A stretch of 64,000 nt of DNA from Nocardia vermiculata NBRC 100427 (GTDB lineage: Bacteria > Actinomycetota > Actinomycetes > Mycobacteriales > Mycobacteriaceae): positions 1 through 64,000 of the forward strand of contig NZ_BDCA01000011.1 of NCBI RefSeq assembly GCF_001613265.1, written 5' to 3'. The notes under the pieces were generated by a model. The model did no database searches and was not told the origin of the DNA. It saw only the letters and a program-made list of their open reading frames with translations. Below, piece after piece: positions 40,401 to 55,400 of this stretch (the stretch's first letter is position 1; each line of letters begins with the position of its first letter). The translations under genes were made by a program, and so were the position numbers.

Positions 40401-43400
40401 ATCACCCGCCGCGCCGGGATCGACCTGGCCTCCGAGCCCCGGCATTCACCGACAGTCCACGAGCCTGCCGGCGGATTCGAGACCTTCCGTACTGTGCTGG
40501 CACGGGCGCTCACTGCAGGCAATACCGCTGTCGCCCCCTCGACTGTGCTGGCAGAGAGCACGCCGGCACAGTTCGCCGGAGTCTTCCGCCGGCTGTCTCC
40601 AGCCCACCGGCGCGCGCTCAGAAGTCTGCCCACCGACCGGCCGATCCCGCGGCACCCGGCGACTCGCCCCGCAGTTGCCGCCGCCCGACGCCTGCTGGCG
40701 ATGCTCGTCGCCGAACAGCGAGCACAAGATATCCAGCTGGCGAGAGCAGTAACGGACGCTTCTCGACAGCAGCTCGAAGCAGCGCTCGCCGAACTCACAC
40801 CGCAGCGGCGCGGAGTTCTTCGTGGTGTGTTCACCGGCAGGATGTCCGTCGAGTACATGGTGTCGCAACTCGGATACCAGGACCGGATCACAGCCGAAGA
40901 GTTCATCACCGTTTCCGTTCGACAACTCGGTCGTCGTCTACTCGGGATTCCGGTCGCAGGGTCGCCTGATGAACACGCTCCCATGCGGACTTCCTCGCAG
41001 ACCGCTCGCGGACCGGATACCGAAACCGCGAACGAGCGTGGCCGACGCGAAGCAGAGGAGGAACGCCGCGCCGAGGCCTCCGGAGTCAGCGTCGCAGATA
41101 TCGAACTACTCGACGCAGTCCTCGTCCGCCTGCGCGGCCTTACTCCCGGTCTCACCGCGAGCGCGGCAGCGAAGGACACGTCGGCGCATACAGGCTCCGA
41201 GGTCAGTGGTGCACCCTCGTTCGCCGCCAGAACTACCGAGACCTCGAGCCCGGGACGCAACCGAGCGATCGATGTTGTGCACGAATTGCTGGATGCCACA
41301 CCGCTGGCACCTCAGGCCGCAGCGGCCGCCGAACTGCTCGAGGCATTGCTGCGCACCGCAGAGGGCGAGGTGTCCGTCCGTACCCGGCGAGACGGGCAAG
41401 GCGAGGAGCAGTGGGCTGTGATCGAGGTGGTCGACCACAGTCGCAGCGCGCCCGCCCGGGACAAGCCGGACAAGACGACAGGTCGCGTGACACCGACGGA
41501 AATGGGCCGCATCCTCGAACTACTGGACGACAAGGCCAAGTCCTGGGGCACCGAACTGCATCGGGACGGCAGTCGGATTCGCCGCTTCACGATTGCCACA
41601 CCCGCGGTCGAGGATGCATCTCCCAGGCCCTCGTCCGCCCCGGTGGTGAGCTTGGACTTCACTCGCGAGAACGTCGGCCCAGGAGGGTCCCGGGTACGCC
41701 GCGCATTCCGTGATCTGCTGCGACACAATGCCTGGCCCGACACCCAGGTCGACGATATCGTCACCGCACTGTCCGAAGTGTTCGGAAACATCGAGATGTA
41801 CGCACCGGACGGCGGCGCGCAGGTGCGCGCGTGGTTCACCAGCGACACCGACGACGAGCTACTCGTGGAGATTTCGGACACCTCGCGCGGCGTGCCGGGG
41901 TGGACGGTATCGGACGAGACGGGCGCAGCCGAGGCCGAGAACACGTCGGTCCTGGACGATTTCGACCCGGATGCGCTCGATTCGCTGCTCGGCTCCATCG
42001 ACTTCGACGCACTCGAAGCCGGAGACTCCGACCCGACCGCCCTCGGTGCCGACCGCACCGAGGGCACCCACGGACGCGGCGGCACGATCGTGATGAATGC
42101 CGCGACATCCATGGGTTACGAACTGTCTCCCGACGGGGCTCCCGGGAAAAGGGTGCAGCTGAGCTTCCGAATGCGCAGCGAACTGCCGGGGCGGACCACG
42201 CCGGACGCCACGACAGGCACTCCTCGCCCGGTCGATACCGGTGACCAACCGGGCCCTAACCTCTCTGCCACACGCCCGGGTGATCGCCCGCCGAACGCAG
42301 GCGATCACGACGAACGGCCCGACGCGCCTCCACGGTCCGATGCCCGGTACGAGGATCCTCCCGGAATAAAACGCGCCATCGCTGCCGAACTTCTCGATGA
42401 GCACAATATCGAGGTATTGGGGCTGGACCAGCAGACGATATCCGTGGAGACCGCTCTCTCCATCCGTAATGCGATCGTCGACGCGCGAGTAGAGGACCCG
42501 GGCCTCGCGATCGACGGCGTGGCTCTGGTGAGCATGAGCGACGATGCGCTGGCCGCGGCGGGGTCCCTGCTGCAGGTGCAGGATCCTCACGAATCGATAC
42601 TTCTGCTCAACGATCGGTACTTCGGTGATTCGGAGAGGCTCGAGTCGGTCGCCGATGCGGATCGACGCAGCAACTGGACGCTGAGTCCGACCGGGGACGC
42701 GGTCTACGACCGAGTTCGGCACGAACTCAGTCATCTGCAAGACCACAAAGCACATCAGGCCGACGATCAGGATGCCCTGGAGCGGCGCGTTTTCGGGTAT
42801 TTGTACAACCACTTCGTCGGGCTGCGTGACGCGGGTGCGCTGCCTTTGGATGCACAATTCGACATCTGGCTGGACCAACTTCCCCGGTACGCACGTCACT
42901 TCGTCGCCCGCGGGCCCAGCGAACCGCTGCCCGACGACTTCATCGGGCCTCGTGAGCCGACTGTCGGGGACCTTGCCGTCCTCTTCCCGAAAGAAGCGCT
43001 GGCCGAAAGCAACAACGCATTCGGATTGCAGGCCCCGGCCGATTTCACCAGCCCGATGTATGCGCTGCAGGCCCTGTTGTCCGGCCGTACGCCGGCCGAA
43101 ATCTGGCGGCGGGCCGCGGGACGGAACGCCCGCGCATATGCACGCGCGCACGACCGTGGCACCGTACCCGCACCGATCCCGGCGCGTCCCACCATCCGGC
43201 CGGACGGTGTCATGGTCGAACTCGCCCGGGTCTGGGAAGGTCTCGACGAAACCGCCCGCGCAGCGGTTCGCGCCGGGACACCACGGTTTCGCTATGAGGC
43301 CACCGACGGAACGACCAGTTTCGCACTCGACGAATTGGCCGATCTGGTGGCGCGGCAGTACCCACCCGATCGCGTGCCCGACGCCGACGCTCGGGATACG

Positions 43401-46400
43401 AGCACTCCAGCGGCGCCGAAGACACCGTGGTATCGAAGGCTGGGCTTCAGTTCGCCGGATCCGACGAACCGCGATTCGCCATGGAGCGACGGGCAGCGCC
43501 AGGAGCACACCAACTCGGACGAGGTGCGGCGCAGCCGGATTCAAGCCATTGCCAACGAGTTCTTCGACGTCTTCGGAATCGAGATGCTGGGACTGGATGA
43601 ACCCGGCATTACGGTCGAGGCGGCGTTGTCGGTGCGGAACGGGATGGTCGACGAGATCGACGAAATGCTCGAGCTGTACAAGTACGGGATTTCGGTGAGT
43701 TCCTCGCTGATGGAACGCAAGGCAGTTATCGACAGCTTCGACACCCCGCCCGATCTCGGCGTCGACACGATCGCCGTGATCCCTATGGACGAGACGAGAT
43801 ACGCCACCGCGGGCACACTGCGATACGACGGAACCCACCGTCAGATTCTGCTGAACGACTCGCTGCTCCGCAATGTCGACAGCTATCGAGCCCGGCAGCA
43901 GGAACAGGCGAAGGACGCATCGTTCCTGGCGCCGACAGGAGATCCGGTATATGACTCGATCCGCCACGAAATGGTCCATCTACGGGACACCTCGGCCTCC
44001 GACTCCGGTCGGGCGCACCGCCTCGAGACGAGAGCCTTCGGGTACCTGTACACGCATTTCCGTATGCTCCGAGGCAACGGCGACCTACCGAGCGAGGCCC
44101 GCTTCGACGAGTGGCTCGATCAGCTGGTCAGCTATAGCCGTGATACCAAGCCGGACCGCGCCGAGGACACGTTGTACCGAGCGTTCAACCGATGGTTCGG
44201 TCGATTCGACGACCGCAACATGCTCGACACGTGGATGGCGCTCTCCGGTATCTCGAGAACTAACGGAAAAGTCACTGTCGCAAAGATATTCGAGGTCTGG
44301 AAGGCACAAGTATCGGATTCCGCCATTCGAGATCTTGCCGAAGAAGCCGAGCAGGATTCCGACCTTCCGATCCTCGGTGACCATGAGGTGTTCGATCCGG
44401 CCGAAGCTCTGGCGGAGGCGAATCTCGCGTTCGGCGACAGTGCACCGGCCGATTTCTCCCATCCCGCCTACGCGCTGCAGGCACTACTTCGAGGGCTGAC
44501 TTTCGAGGAAGTCGTACACGATGCCGCGCGGCGTAACGCCGTCGCGGAGTACCGGAAGAGACATCGCGGAACGATCCCCACGGCTGTCTCCACGACTTCG
44601 GTACCGCGGAGCGCCATGGCCGCCGAAAGCCCTACTGCACAACTGGTCCGGTCGTGGCGCGCCATGAGCCCGCGAGACCAGGCGACATTCGTCGGCAAGT
44701 ACCCGGCAGTGCAGACGCGGGACGGGGAGCCGCCTGTACTGGACGCGATCGCCCGTCTGGTGGATCGGCAACGTGGTCTGGGGCTCGGTGTCTCTGCACC
44801 GCCGGCCACCTTCGTCGAGCTCGATCTCCTCCCGACAGGTGAACTTGCACAACAGATCCAGTTGATGGGTGACATCGGGGAGGAGGCCGCACAGGCGCGC
44901 TATCGGCTCGGCGAAAGACTGCTGGCGGGTGGCGATCTCGTCGAAATACTGGGGCTCACCGAGTGGAGGGACGCCGGCGCGGCCGCGGCGGACCTGGAGC
45001 TGCCCACACTGCTCACCCGAATCACAGGAGCGTTGTCCGCCCCGGATGATCTCGGCACTGCGGACCGTCTACTCACGTTGGCCGCGATGGCGCACTCCGC
45101 AGCCGGTCTACAGGCCGAGATCGATGAGGCGCAGGCACGGGCGGCAGAACTGGCACTGCGCGAGATCAACGGGACATGGGACGGAGATCCGATATCCTCC
45201 GAACGGATCCGAGTCGATCTGGCGGGCAGGATTCTCGTCGAGACTCCCGCGGCCGGGGCATCGTTGCCCGCACGCTGGACCGAAGGCGGCGCGCAACGCG
45301 ACGCTCGGCACTCGTCCGGTGGCGCGTCGGGACTCGGTGGGCCGCGACATGAACGACGAGACCGAGCATCGGAATCCGAAACTTCGCCTACGGCTTCCAC
45401 CGCATCTGCGAACCCACACGCCGCGGAACCCATCGCGCCACTGGTCAGCGACCTGTCGTTGCTCCATCCGAACAGTGTCCACGTGCTCGTGCACCGGAAC
45501 GCGGGACGATCCGTTGCCGAGATCGCCGCCCGGCTCGGCCTTCCGGCGGCGACCGTACGCAGCCGGATCATGGCAGCGCGACGAAAGGTCAACGCGTCCA
45601 ACGAGACCGAGCTCATGGCGCGGACCGACGCTGCGGTCGGCGAGCTGATCCACCGACTGCAGCGGATCGTTGCCGGCGAATTCATCGGATCGGAAGGACT
45701 CTCCCGCACGGCCGCCGCCCTCGGCGTGGCCGACCGATCGGTGTTCATTGCGGCGGAGGCGTTGCGGCACAAGCTTGTCGAAGCGCCGAACAATGCCGTA
45801 ACAGACCTCACCGAGGTCCTGACGACAACAGAGATCGCCGTGCTGGCCCACCGGTTGCACGGCCGCACCACCGGCGAGGTCGCCGAGTTACTGCGTGTCT
45901 CACTGTTCGCTGTGCACAGCTATGTCCGCAGCATCAAGTCGAAACTCGGGGTACGGACGGAGACCGAGGTGGTCGCGAGAACCGTCACGGCCCTGGACCG
46001 GTGGAGCGAAGATCCGGCTTCCGCTGCCGCACTGTTCCGGTCCGGTCCGACCAGGACCGACGGGTTCGGCCGGCGCTCCCCCGCAGACGATCCCGCCGAG
46101 GCACGCGACGGCCACAGCAGGAGGACAGGCCGAGCCGGCCATACGATGCCGACGATCGGGGGCGTCCCGGACGGGTCCATCACCTTCGATCACCGGGGCG
46201 ACGGCACCCCGTGGTTCAAGAAGTTGCGGAGCAACACACCGCCGACCGAGCCGGAAGCAGTTGACACACCGAGTTTCCTGCAGAAGATCCGGGATTCGAA
46301 TGTGCTCACCAGATTCTATTCTTCTGTGGGTGCCACCTTGGCTAATCAGGGTTTTCTGGCGAGCACCCCGTTCCTGATAGTTGCCAATGGTGGCTCGTGG

Positions 46401-49400
46401 GATCTCGTCGGCTATTCGACCTCGGCGGCTTTCGCCACTCAAGTGGGAGTCCAGTTCTTGGCCGGGCCGCTTGCGGATCGGGAGGATCCGCGCAAAACGC
46501 TGCGGGCGGTGACGATGGGTTCGGTCGTGGCGGGGCTTACCGGCGGCGCCTGGATCCTGTTCGACCTCCCCGGGACAGTGGGAGCGCTGATCGGCGCGAA
46601 TATGGCCTTCACCGCTCTCGGTGCCATCGCCCGGACCACCAATCTCGTCTACGCAAAGCAGTTGGGTAAAACGAAGGCGGAGAAGAAGACCGCAGACAAC
46701 CTCAGGCTGCTGGAGAACGCGTTCGGCAGCGCAGGCGGCCGGGCTACAGCCGGTAGCGCGACGGCTGTACCCCTGCTTCCGTTCGGACTGCTCACTGCGA
46801 CCAACGCGCTGTACCACGTGGGACTGAACAAGCTTCCGCCGGCGGAGCCGAACCCACGGGACAAACCGAGAATGCGGGACGGGCTCGGCGCAATCAACCA
46901 GGACCGGTTCCTGCGAGGCTTCCTCGCAATGAATGTGTCGTCACTGTTCGCATCGACAACCTTGGGTTCACATATGGTTGCGGTCGCGACGGCCAACGAC
47001 TACTCGGGGACGACCACGGGCATGCTCGCATCGGCCAATGCGGTCGGATTGCTGTTCGCCTATGCGATACCGCAGAAAATCATCGATCGCATTATCGACA
47101 GGAAGTCGAGTTCCCGAGAGTTCGACATCCTGTCGAAATTGTCCTGGACCGGGCCGGCGATCGCTTATGCGACCACCGACAACCCGTTGTTGATCGGAAC
47201 CTCGCTGGGTGTCGTCGGCTTCATGAACGCGATGAACAACAAGGTTTTCAATGCTCATTTCGCACGCGTCATTCCCGACAAGATGGCCGGCAGCACGGTG
47301 GCGATCATCGACACCGTCGGCAGTGCGGGCGGGTTCCTGGGCGGCGCAGCCTTCGGCGCCATGATGACCAGCTTCGGATCTTCCACGACGGGGTGGGTGG
47401 AAGCAGGAATAATGGCCGGGTCCGCCATCGGAGGAATAGCAGTCGGGCGACTGAACTGGAAGCCGAAGAGCTTCATCACCCCGGCCGCGATGCCGCAACC
47501 GCAACTCCAGCCACACCGGAACGCCCCCTTCAGAGCCGTGGCTCGCCGAAACGGCGGCACACCCGAGATCGACTTGGTGAGCAGTACCCCCGACCTGAGC
47601 AACGGCGTTCACACCGTCAAGGTCTCGCGCCCCATCATCCGACCGGGATGGCTTGCACCGCAATCGATCCAGCCGGCATACCCCGACACGGACGAACACC
47701 TGCAGCGGACATTCGACAAGGGTCTCCGACGCAAGGTGATGCGGCCGGACGGGTGGCAGAACCAAGGGACGACCGCACCGGTGGACCCCAACGGGACCTC
47801 GTCGACCACGCAAGCCGTATTCGACGCCGGTACCGGTCTCGACGAAGTGGTGCGGCGGACCGGTGAGCTGATCGCAGCGCTGCCTCCCGAAATCTCACCG
47901 GAACTCCGCGCGGTGGCGCTCGCTCTGGCACACCGGATGCTCGCGGTGACCCACGGTGTCGCCGCGTTCGAATCGGGCCGGATCGTGGTGCCGCAATTCG
48001 AGGACACCACCGCCCTGCCGCTGGAAATCCAGTTGTTCGACGGCGACGAAATGGTGTCGTCGTGCTGTCTGAAAACCCCCACCGCCTGGGATCTCGACAT
48101 CACCCGGTTGGCACCCACCAGTCCGGAACTGCCGGCGCTGGTCGAGCACCAGCTCTGGCCGTTCGGTGACAACACGGCTGCGGCCGGGCCGGCCCTGGCC
48201 GAGCTCGCGGCCCGGCTCGCCTCGACCGACGACGGCTGGCTACAGCTGCGCTGCGCTCCGGACGCCGAGGGCACACACCAATTGTCGGCATTGATCGGCG
48301 GGGTCGGGCAGTCCGCCGAACTCTCGTTGGCCGTACCGGCGGATGGACGCTCGAACGAACCCGCACTGCGTGTCACGCTGGCGGTCGACCCCGAAGCAGA
48401 CCCGAATACCGCGATCAGCACCGCTCGCGGCGTCGTGCGCGCAGCAACCGGCTCATGGCCTGCGGAGGCGGCGGAACAGGTCGAGATCGCAGCGGAGGCA
48501 ACGGTGCGAGCAGCCACCGATCAGGCGGATTCCGGCACGCCGTTCGGGCTGGTGATCGAAACGACCGGGGCCCCCGGCGTCCGTGTCGTCAAAACCGCGA
48601 TGCAGGAACCCCGGACCGGCACCGAATGGTACGAGAACACGGTCTTCGAAGCAGTGGTCGACCCCGCGCCGACGCCATGGAGCACTGCGCAGACCACACC
48701 GGATCCGGCCGTCCAGCCTGTAGGAGCGACCGATACCGGCACCCCGACACCGACCCCCGCGAAAGCCCCGGGGGCATCGCGCCCACGCCCGGGCTGGATA
48801 CCGAAACGGCCCGAATCGGACCCGTTCGACCGTGGCGCCCGCGGAGCCCGCGACGACCTGCATGTGGTCCCGCCCCGGCGAGGTCAGCGATTCGATCCCG
48901 GGATGGTGCACGCCATCGGCCCGGTCGGCCCGGACGCACACGCGGTCGGAGGGCGCCCCGCACATCCTGCGACACCACAGGATTCCGACGCCACGCTGCT
49001 TCGGGCCCAGCAGCAGGGCGATGCGGCGGCGTTCGAGGAGCTCCGCACGCGATACGGGCGCGAGGTTCTCGCACGAATTCGTACACAACTGGGAATTCCC
49101 GAGGGGGCCGTTCCGCCCGAGATGCAGCCCTTGACCCAGGTCGCCCAGGGCCTGACCCGGCTGGTGTTCGAGATCGCGGAGCGGCACCGCTGGCAGACCG
49201 GGGACACCGCACCGCTCGAATGGGTGCATGGAATCGCTCGCAACATGGTGGCCGGGTGGTTCGGAATGCACCGCACCTCGCGCCGCTACATCAGCGAGAG
49301 CCTCGCTGCTCTCCAGCGCGGCGATAATGTCAGCGTCGCACAACGCGGGGCGCTCGACAGACTGGTTCAGGCCGGGCAACTAGATCTGGCCCCGCTGCTC

Positions 49401-52400
49401 ACTCCCGTCGATGCCGCCGAAATCTCGGAGCTTGTCGAGCGATTCCGGAACCTGCCTGCTACCGCGACCGCAGGTCCGGCACATCAGGCGAATGTCGCAG
49501 CGTTGGCCGGTGCGAACCAGGCCACCTTCAGTCGTCTGCTGCACAAGCAGTCCGTACCGAATCCCACCGCCGCGCAGCGGCGACTGCTCGTCGCGGCCAA
49601 GCTGCTCGGTTTCCACTTGCCGGCCCCTCTGCGGAATGCTGCAGACCAACTGCTACCGGACGGCTATGTCGACTCCGCCGTGCGGGCCGCTGCGGCGGAC
49701 ATCCGCCCGGAAACACCGTCACCCGGCCCTGTTGTTCGGCTCGATTCGGCGCCCGACACTGCCGGAGCGCTCGTCACGAACCGTGCGAAGCTGGCCGAAC
49801 TGTTGTCCCTCGACACCGGTCGGGTGGTGCCGGGCGCGGCGCGAAACAGCCTGACGCAACTGAGAATGGCGGTCGCGGCGGCCACACCCGCGGCGGTGGC
49901 GGCGGTGAACGACGACGAGGTGCTCGGTTGGCTGGTCGCCGCGCTGGAGCTCAGCGCACGTATCGAAGAGGTGACCCGCGATTTCGCCGGTCGAGACCAG
50001 TCGCCGGAACAGGAACGGCCCGAGGTCGACGGCCTACAGGAATCGTTGCGACAACGGACATCGGAGTTGGCTCGACAGCTGGACCAGATGTTCGGCCTCG
50101 ACGCCGACACCCCGCTCGTCGCCGCGAGCAGCACCGATCAGTCACATGAACTGCGGATACTCGCTCGGGCGACGGGATCGTCACGCTTGGCGAGGTTGGC
50201 CTACCTCGTCGACGACCGGCCGTTGCGCGCGGAGGTCGCAGAGATCGTCGAACGGTTCCGCAACCTCCCCGCCGCCGCAACAGAAGGGCCGGCGCAGCAG
50301 CGTGATGTCGCTGCACTGGCCGGTGCGAGCCAGCCATACTTCAACGAGATCCTGAACAGACGATCCCTGTCGAGACCCTCCGACGTGCAACGGCAACTCC
50401 TGGCAGCGGCACGACTGCTCGGCTTCGCCTTGCCGGAACATCTCCAACGTATCGCCGAGGAGCTCCTGCCGACCGGGCACGTCGAGGATGTGGTGGCATC
50501 CACGAACGGCAACGCGGATGATCCCGATGACACCACGCCCGTGGACACCGCCGAAGCGACCGAGTGGCTTCCCTCCACCAATGTTCCACGTACCGCCGTC
50601 TCACACATCCGGGCCCTGACCAAGCAAGGTATCGAACGGGTCCTCGCCGACCCGGCACGCGCGCGCGAAATCATCGAACAGGTCGGCCGCGAGTTCGCCG
50701 AAACCGATCTGCCGATCAAGGTCGGCGGCGACCGGAAACGCCTGTCGGAACTGTTCCCGCCAGAGGAAATCGCCTATCTCCGTTACTCACTGGAGCGATC
50801 GATCGCGTCGGGATGCCTGCAATACAGGCTGACGGAGGCAACGCTGCAGCAGGCAATGACGCGTCCCGAACTCGTGCATGCCGCCCTCAACACCGACTAC
50901 ACCACCACCGCCCCTCGGTACTTCGCATCGAACCTGACCGACGACTACATCATGGAAGCGGAAGACGGATTCCCACGAGGCGGCGGTAAGCACGCATTCA
51001 TGCAGGCCGCTGCCGCTCAACTGACCGCCGCATCGGAGGCGATCGACGACCCGGTATGGCAGGAGCTCGCGGCGATCAAATCCGAACGCTCGGCTAGTCG
51101 CGCGCCGATCCTGGAATCCATTGCACCCGAACACCGGGCCACACTGGACCTTCCGGCGCATTCGGTAGGCGACTACTCGGTGCCGGGCGACAAGACAGTC
51201 CTCACTGCCATCACGAACATGGGCAGTGTCCAGATCGTGATGCGCGGATATCTGGAGAGCCTCGCCGAACACGCCGACACGATCGCCGGCTGGTCGTGGG
51301 CCGACATCCAGCACAGCGTGCTGAAATTCGCCAGCCGGTTCAGTGTCATGGCCGGAGTCACCTTCACCACGCTGGGCGAATTCACCGAGCCCCGAAAACC
51401 ACCCCGATTCGAGATCGAGTTCGACACCGCGAACCGGACCGTCACCCGGGTAGCGATCACCGGCGCCGCCCATCAGGCCCGCAAAGCCGACCGTGGGGGC
51501 GTATGCCCCGGCTTCGTCACCGTCGACCCCCAGGGCGCCTCGCAAGAAACCGCACAGCAGCTACGCGACTCACTCCACAACGCCGGCATCGATTCTCACC
51601 GCAACACCTCCGGCTCGAACACCGCGATGATGATGGCGGGCTTCCTCCTCCCGCTACTGGGCCGCGACTTCCCACAACTGCAGCTCACCGGCCCGACCCT
51701 GCCTGAACACATGATCACCACACAAGGAGCCACCGAAACACCCACTGTCCAAAGCCCCGAACACAACAGCAGTACTGAAACCGGCACGCCGACAGCACTC
51801 CCGGAACAAGTACTCGAATGCCTGCCCTGGGCCGTCGAAATCCTCGAACAACACGGCCTACCCGTACACACCCCTACCGGACGACACGCCACCCACCTCG
51901 AACAAGCACTGTCCACCGGACTACAACGCCAACCACGCACCCCCGCCGCACAATCCGACGACCCCATGAAGACCGCCGTCGACACGCTCCACAACAACCC
52001 CGCCCTTCGCGCCGCGGTAATCGTCGTCGGCGAAGGCAACCGAGCACACGCCTACGTCATCACCCGTAGCACCAACCCACGGACCGGCCTCACCTCCACC
52101 CTCGTCCACGACCAACTCACCGGCGGCGCCCCCCGCTCCTACCTCGACTGGAAATCCACCTACAAGACCCCCGAACACACCTACGCCGCCTACTTCGAAA
52201 CCACCACCGCCGGCACCCTCACCCCCCACACGACAATCGAATCATCCCAAGTCACAGCCACATTCGCGACCATCGACATCACCGGGCCCCCGCTAGACGG
52301 CGCCCAGGTGGTGCGCAAGGTGCTCGACAGTGCGTCGGTGCCGGCGCAATGGCACTCGATCGCGGAGCTTCCCGACGATGTGCTGCGCAACTCGGCCGCC

Positions 52401-55400
52401 GACCCGAATGTCGATCTCGCGCCTATACGTCGCAGGTGGCAAGCTCTCGAGGAGGAGTACCCGGCTTCCGGGTGGCGGACCGGCGGTGGGCTGTTGTTTC
52501 GAGGCGACACGCGGCCCAGCGCCGACGTGTGGGCGGAGGGGTTCGCCGCGCTGCCACAGCGACACGACGGTCGAGTCGTTTACACGACGGTCCGAGTGAA
52601 CCGTGCGGGCGATTACGGCCGATCGGCCACGCTGAACAATAGGACCTCGGAGTGGACCGAAGTCCACCGCATCTACGTCATCGACGCGCCCGGCGGGTTC
52701 GGAGTGGTCGACGACGACGGCGTCGTATCTGTGCATTGGCCTGGAGGCTTGCGAAACGACCGCATCATGGGCTGTTTCGAGGTGCCGGCGGAAATCTGGC
52801 AACGCGATTTCACCGCCCTGGCCGGTGACATGCCGCAATACTGGCGCCCCAACCCGACGTTTCGGCCAAGTGATGCAGAGTCGACGGCAAGCGCGTCGCC
52901 GCCCGAGGGGACTGCCCCCTTGCCGGACGAGACAGGCGAAAGCCCCCTGGGCCGACTAACTCCCGACGAGCAGACCTTCAACGAGCTTCGGCCCGCATGC
53001 CTTGCCGAAGAGAACACGATGCACACGCTTTTCGGGCATGCGACGAGAATCGCGCGCTACGAAACCCCGAGCGGCGCCCGGATCTGGTACAGCGCGCAGG
53101 AGCACACGAAAATCCCGGATGCGGAACAGTATCCGCTGATCCGTGCCGCATTCGCGCTGTTCTCCGGCCGCCCGGCCGCGGGCGGCGGTGTCCTTCTCCA
53201 CGAAGGCGGTCCGCTGGACGACAACGCCATTGCCGGAAAGACCCCCGATCAAGCTGTCGCGGCGGGAGACCACTGGCATTCGAAATGGCTTGCCGTGCAG
53301 TCCGGAATCCCTAGCCGAGCCCCCGACGTGAGCTGGACCGACTTCCCGGCAACCATCAATCCGGAGCAGGAGATCCCGCACCACCTGCGCGCATTCCTCA
53401 GCCAGGTGCGTCATGAACAGAACGCCTGGCTGGGTCGTGCCAAGGACACTCCGGAGGAGCCGGCGCTCTTGACGCAACTCCGGGACAACGAACAGTTCTC
53501 TGCGAAGTTGCGGACATGGGCCGTGAAACGCGAGCGTGCCCTGCGTGATACCGGAAACTGGCCACACACCGGCGGACCCCAGGGACTCACCCTCGAGGAC
53601 CTGCTCCGCTGGTACGAACAGACCCTCGGCGTGCCGTTCGATCCCGCCGAGAAGGCCGTCGACATATTCGATCCCAACCGTATGGACGACCCGAATGCGG
53701 TACGTGACATCACCCGCTACGAGGTGAATTATCGCGAAACGCTCATCATGGACGAGATCGACCACTGGAACGAACGCGACACCGATATCTTCCTCGGATT
53801 CGGGTTCAGCCATTACACCCTGCAGAAGTACTTCCTCGATCAGAAATACGGCGAGCCGGTCATCTACCGGCACGGACAGTTGAGCGGCGACCTACTGACG
53901 GGCCGAACCGTCTCCGACGAACAGATCCGGCAGCGAGTCACCGAGATCGAACAGCATCTTGCTCAGCTCGACGACCCGATCGCGGAGAAACTCTGGCACG
54001 AGGAACTTCATGCACTGAAATACGAACTGGGCCAGCGCTTCACAGCAAGCGACGCGGCCGGGGGTGCGCACCTCACCGACGACGACATGGACCGGGGCGA
54101 GGCACAGACCGATCGGCAGAAATCGCAGCCGTTGCCCGCGGTGGACGAGACGAGCAGCGAGGGTGCCACCGACCGGCATCAGGCCTCGGCGGATTCAGGG
54201 GTCGCGGGGGCCGTGCCCAGTCATGCTGCCGCAGAACTGTTCGACACCTTCGGAATCGAAGTTCTCGGACTGGAAAAGCTGCCCGCCACCACCGCATTGG
54301 CAATTCGAAACGCGATCGTCGACCATTGCGACGAGGTCTTCCGACTCTACGAGCACGGCATCACCGTGGATTCGTCGATGGCCGACCGCAAAGCTGTGCT
54401 GGAACAACTGGGTCGCGGCATGAACTGCGGAACCGACCTGATCGCCGTGTCACCGATGCGGGAAAGGCTCTACGGCACCGCTATCCGAATCCCGGAAATG
54501 AACAATGCCGGCCTGGTTCTCATCAATCAGGAGATGTTCGCGAAGATCGCAGAAGCTCCGACGGGTGACGACGCCGAACATGCCTCACCGGTGGGGGATC
54601 TCGCGTACGAGATACTCAGACACGAGCTGACGCACAACTTCGAGACCGGCGCGGCACGAGTTGAGAACGATCTCGCCCGAGCGAGAGCCTTCGCCCACCT
54701 GCACAGTCACTTCGAGAATCTGAAGGAGCCGACCACCGCTGCTCGTGCGGGACACTTCGGCGGCTGGACAGAGCAAGATCGGCGGGAATTGGGCAACCCG
54801 CCGAGTCTGCCGGCAGATGCCCGGTTCGACGAGTGGCTGGAACAGCTGTCCGAATACAGCAGGGTGAAGAAGAAGAGGGCCGGACTCGACAGCACCCACG
54901 ATGTATTCCGGCATTGGATGCAACAGCCGAAGACCAAGCCGGGGTTCGATGTGAACATCGCATCGCTCCGAGACCGGTATCCGAGTGGGAAATATTCTGT
55001 CGGTGAACTTTTCACGACATGGCGGCAGAACATCACAGCAGACCAATGGCGCGCCATCGTCGATGATCTGAGCGACAGCCGGCAGAGTTCACTCGCCTCG
55101 ACCGGTGCGGTGCCGCCGGCCATCGGCGATGTTTCGGTTTTCAACCCGAACGAGGCGCTCGCCGACTCGGTGCTGGCCTTCGGGAGAAGTGCCCCCGCGG
55201 ATTTCTCACATCCGGCGTACGCATTACAGGCATTGCTACGTGGCCTCAGCCCGGTCGAGATATGGCGCGATTCCGCCCGCCGCAACTACGTGGCGCAACG
55301 GCGGATGGCGGAGGCCGGGCCGGCTCCCACCCCCGTGGACCTGCCCGTCAGCATCGGGGTTCGCGGTGCCGCGGAGAACCTGCGCAAGTATTGGCGTGAC

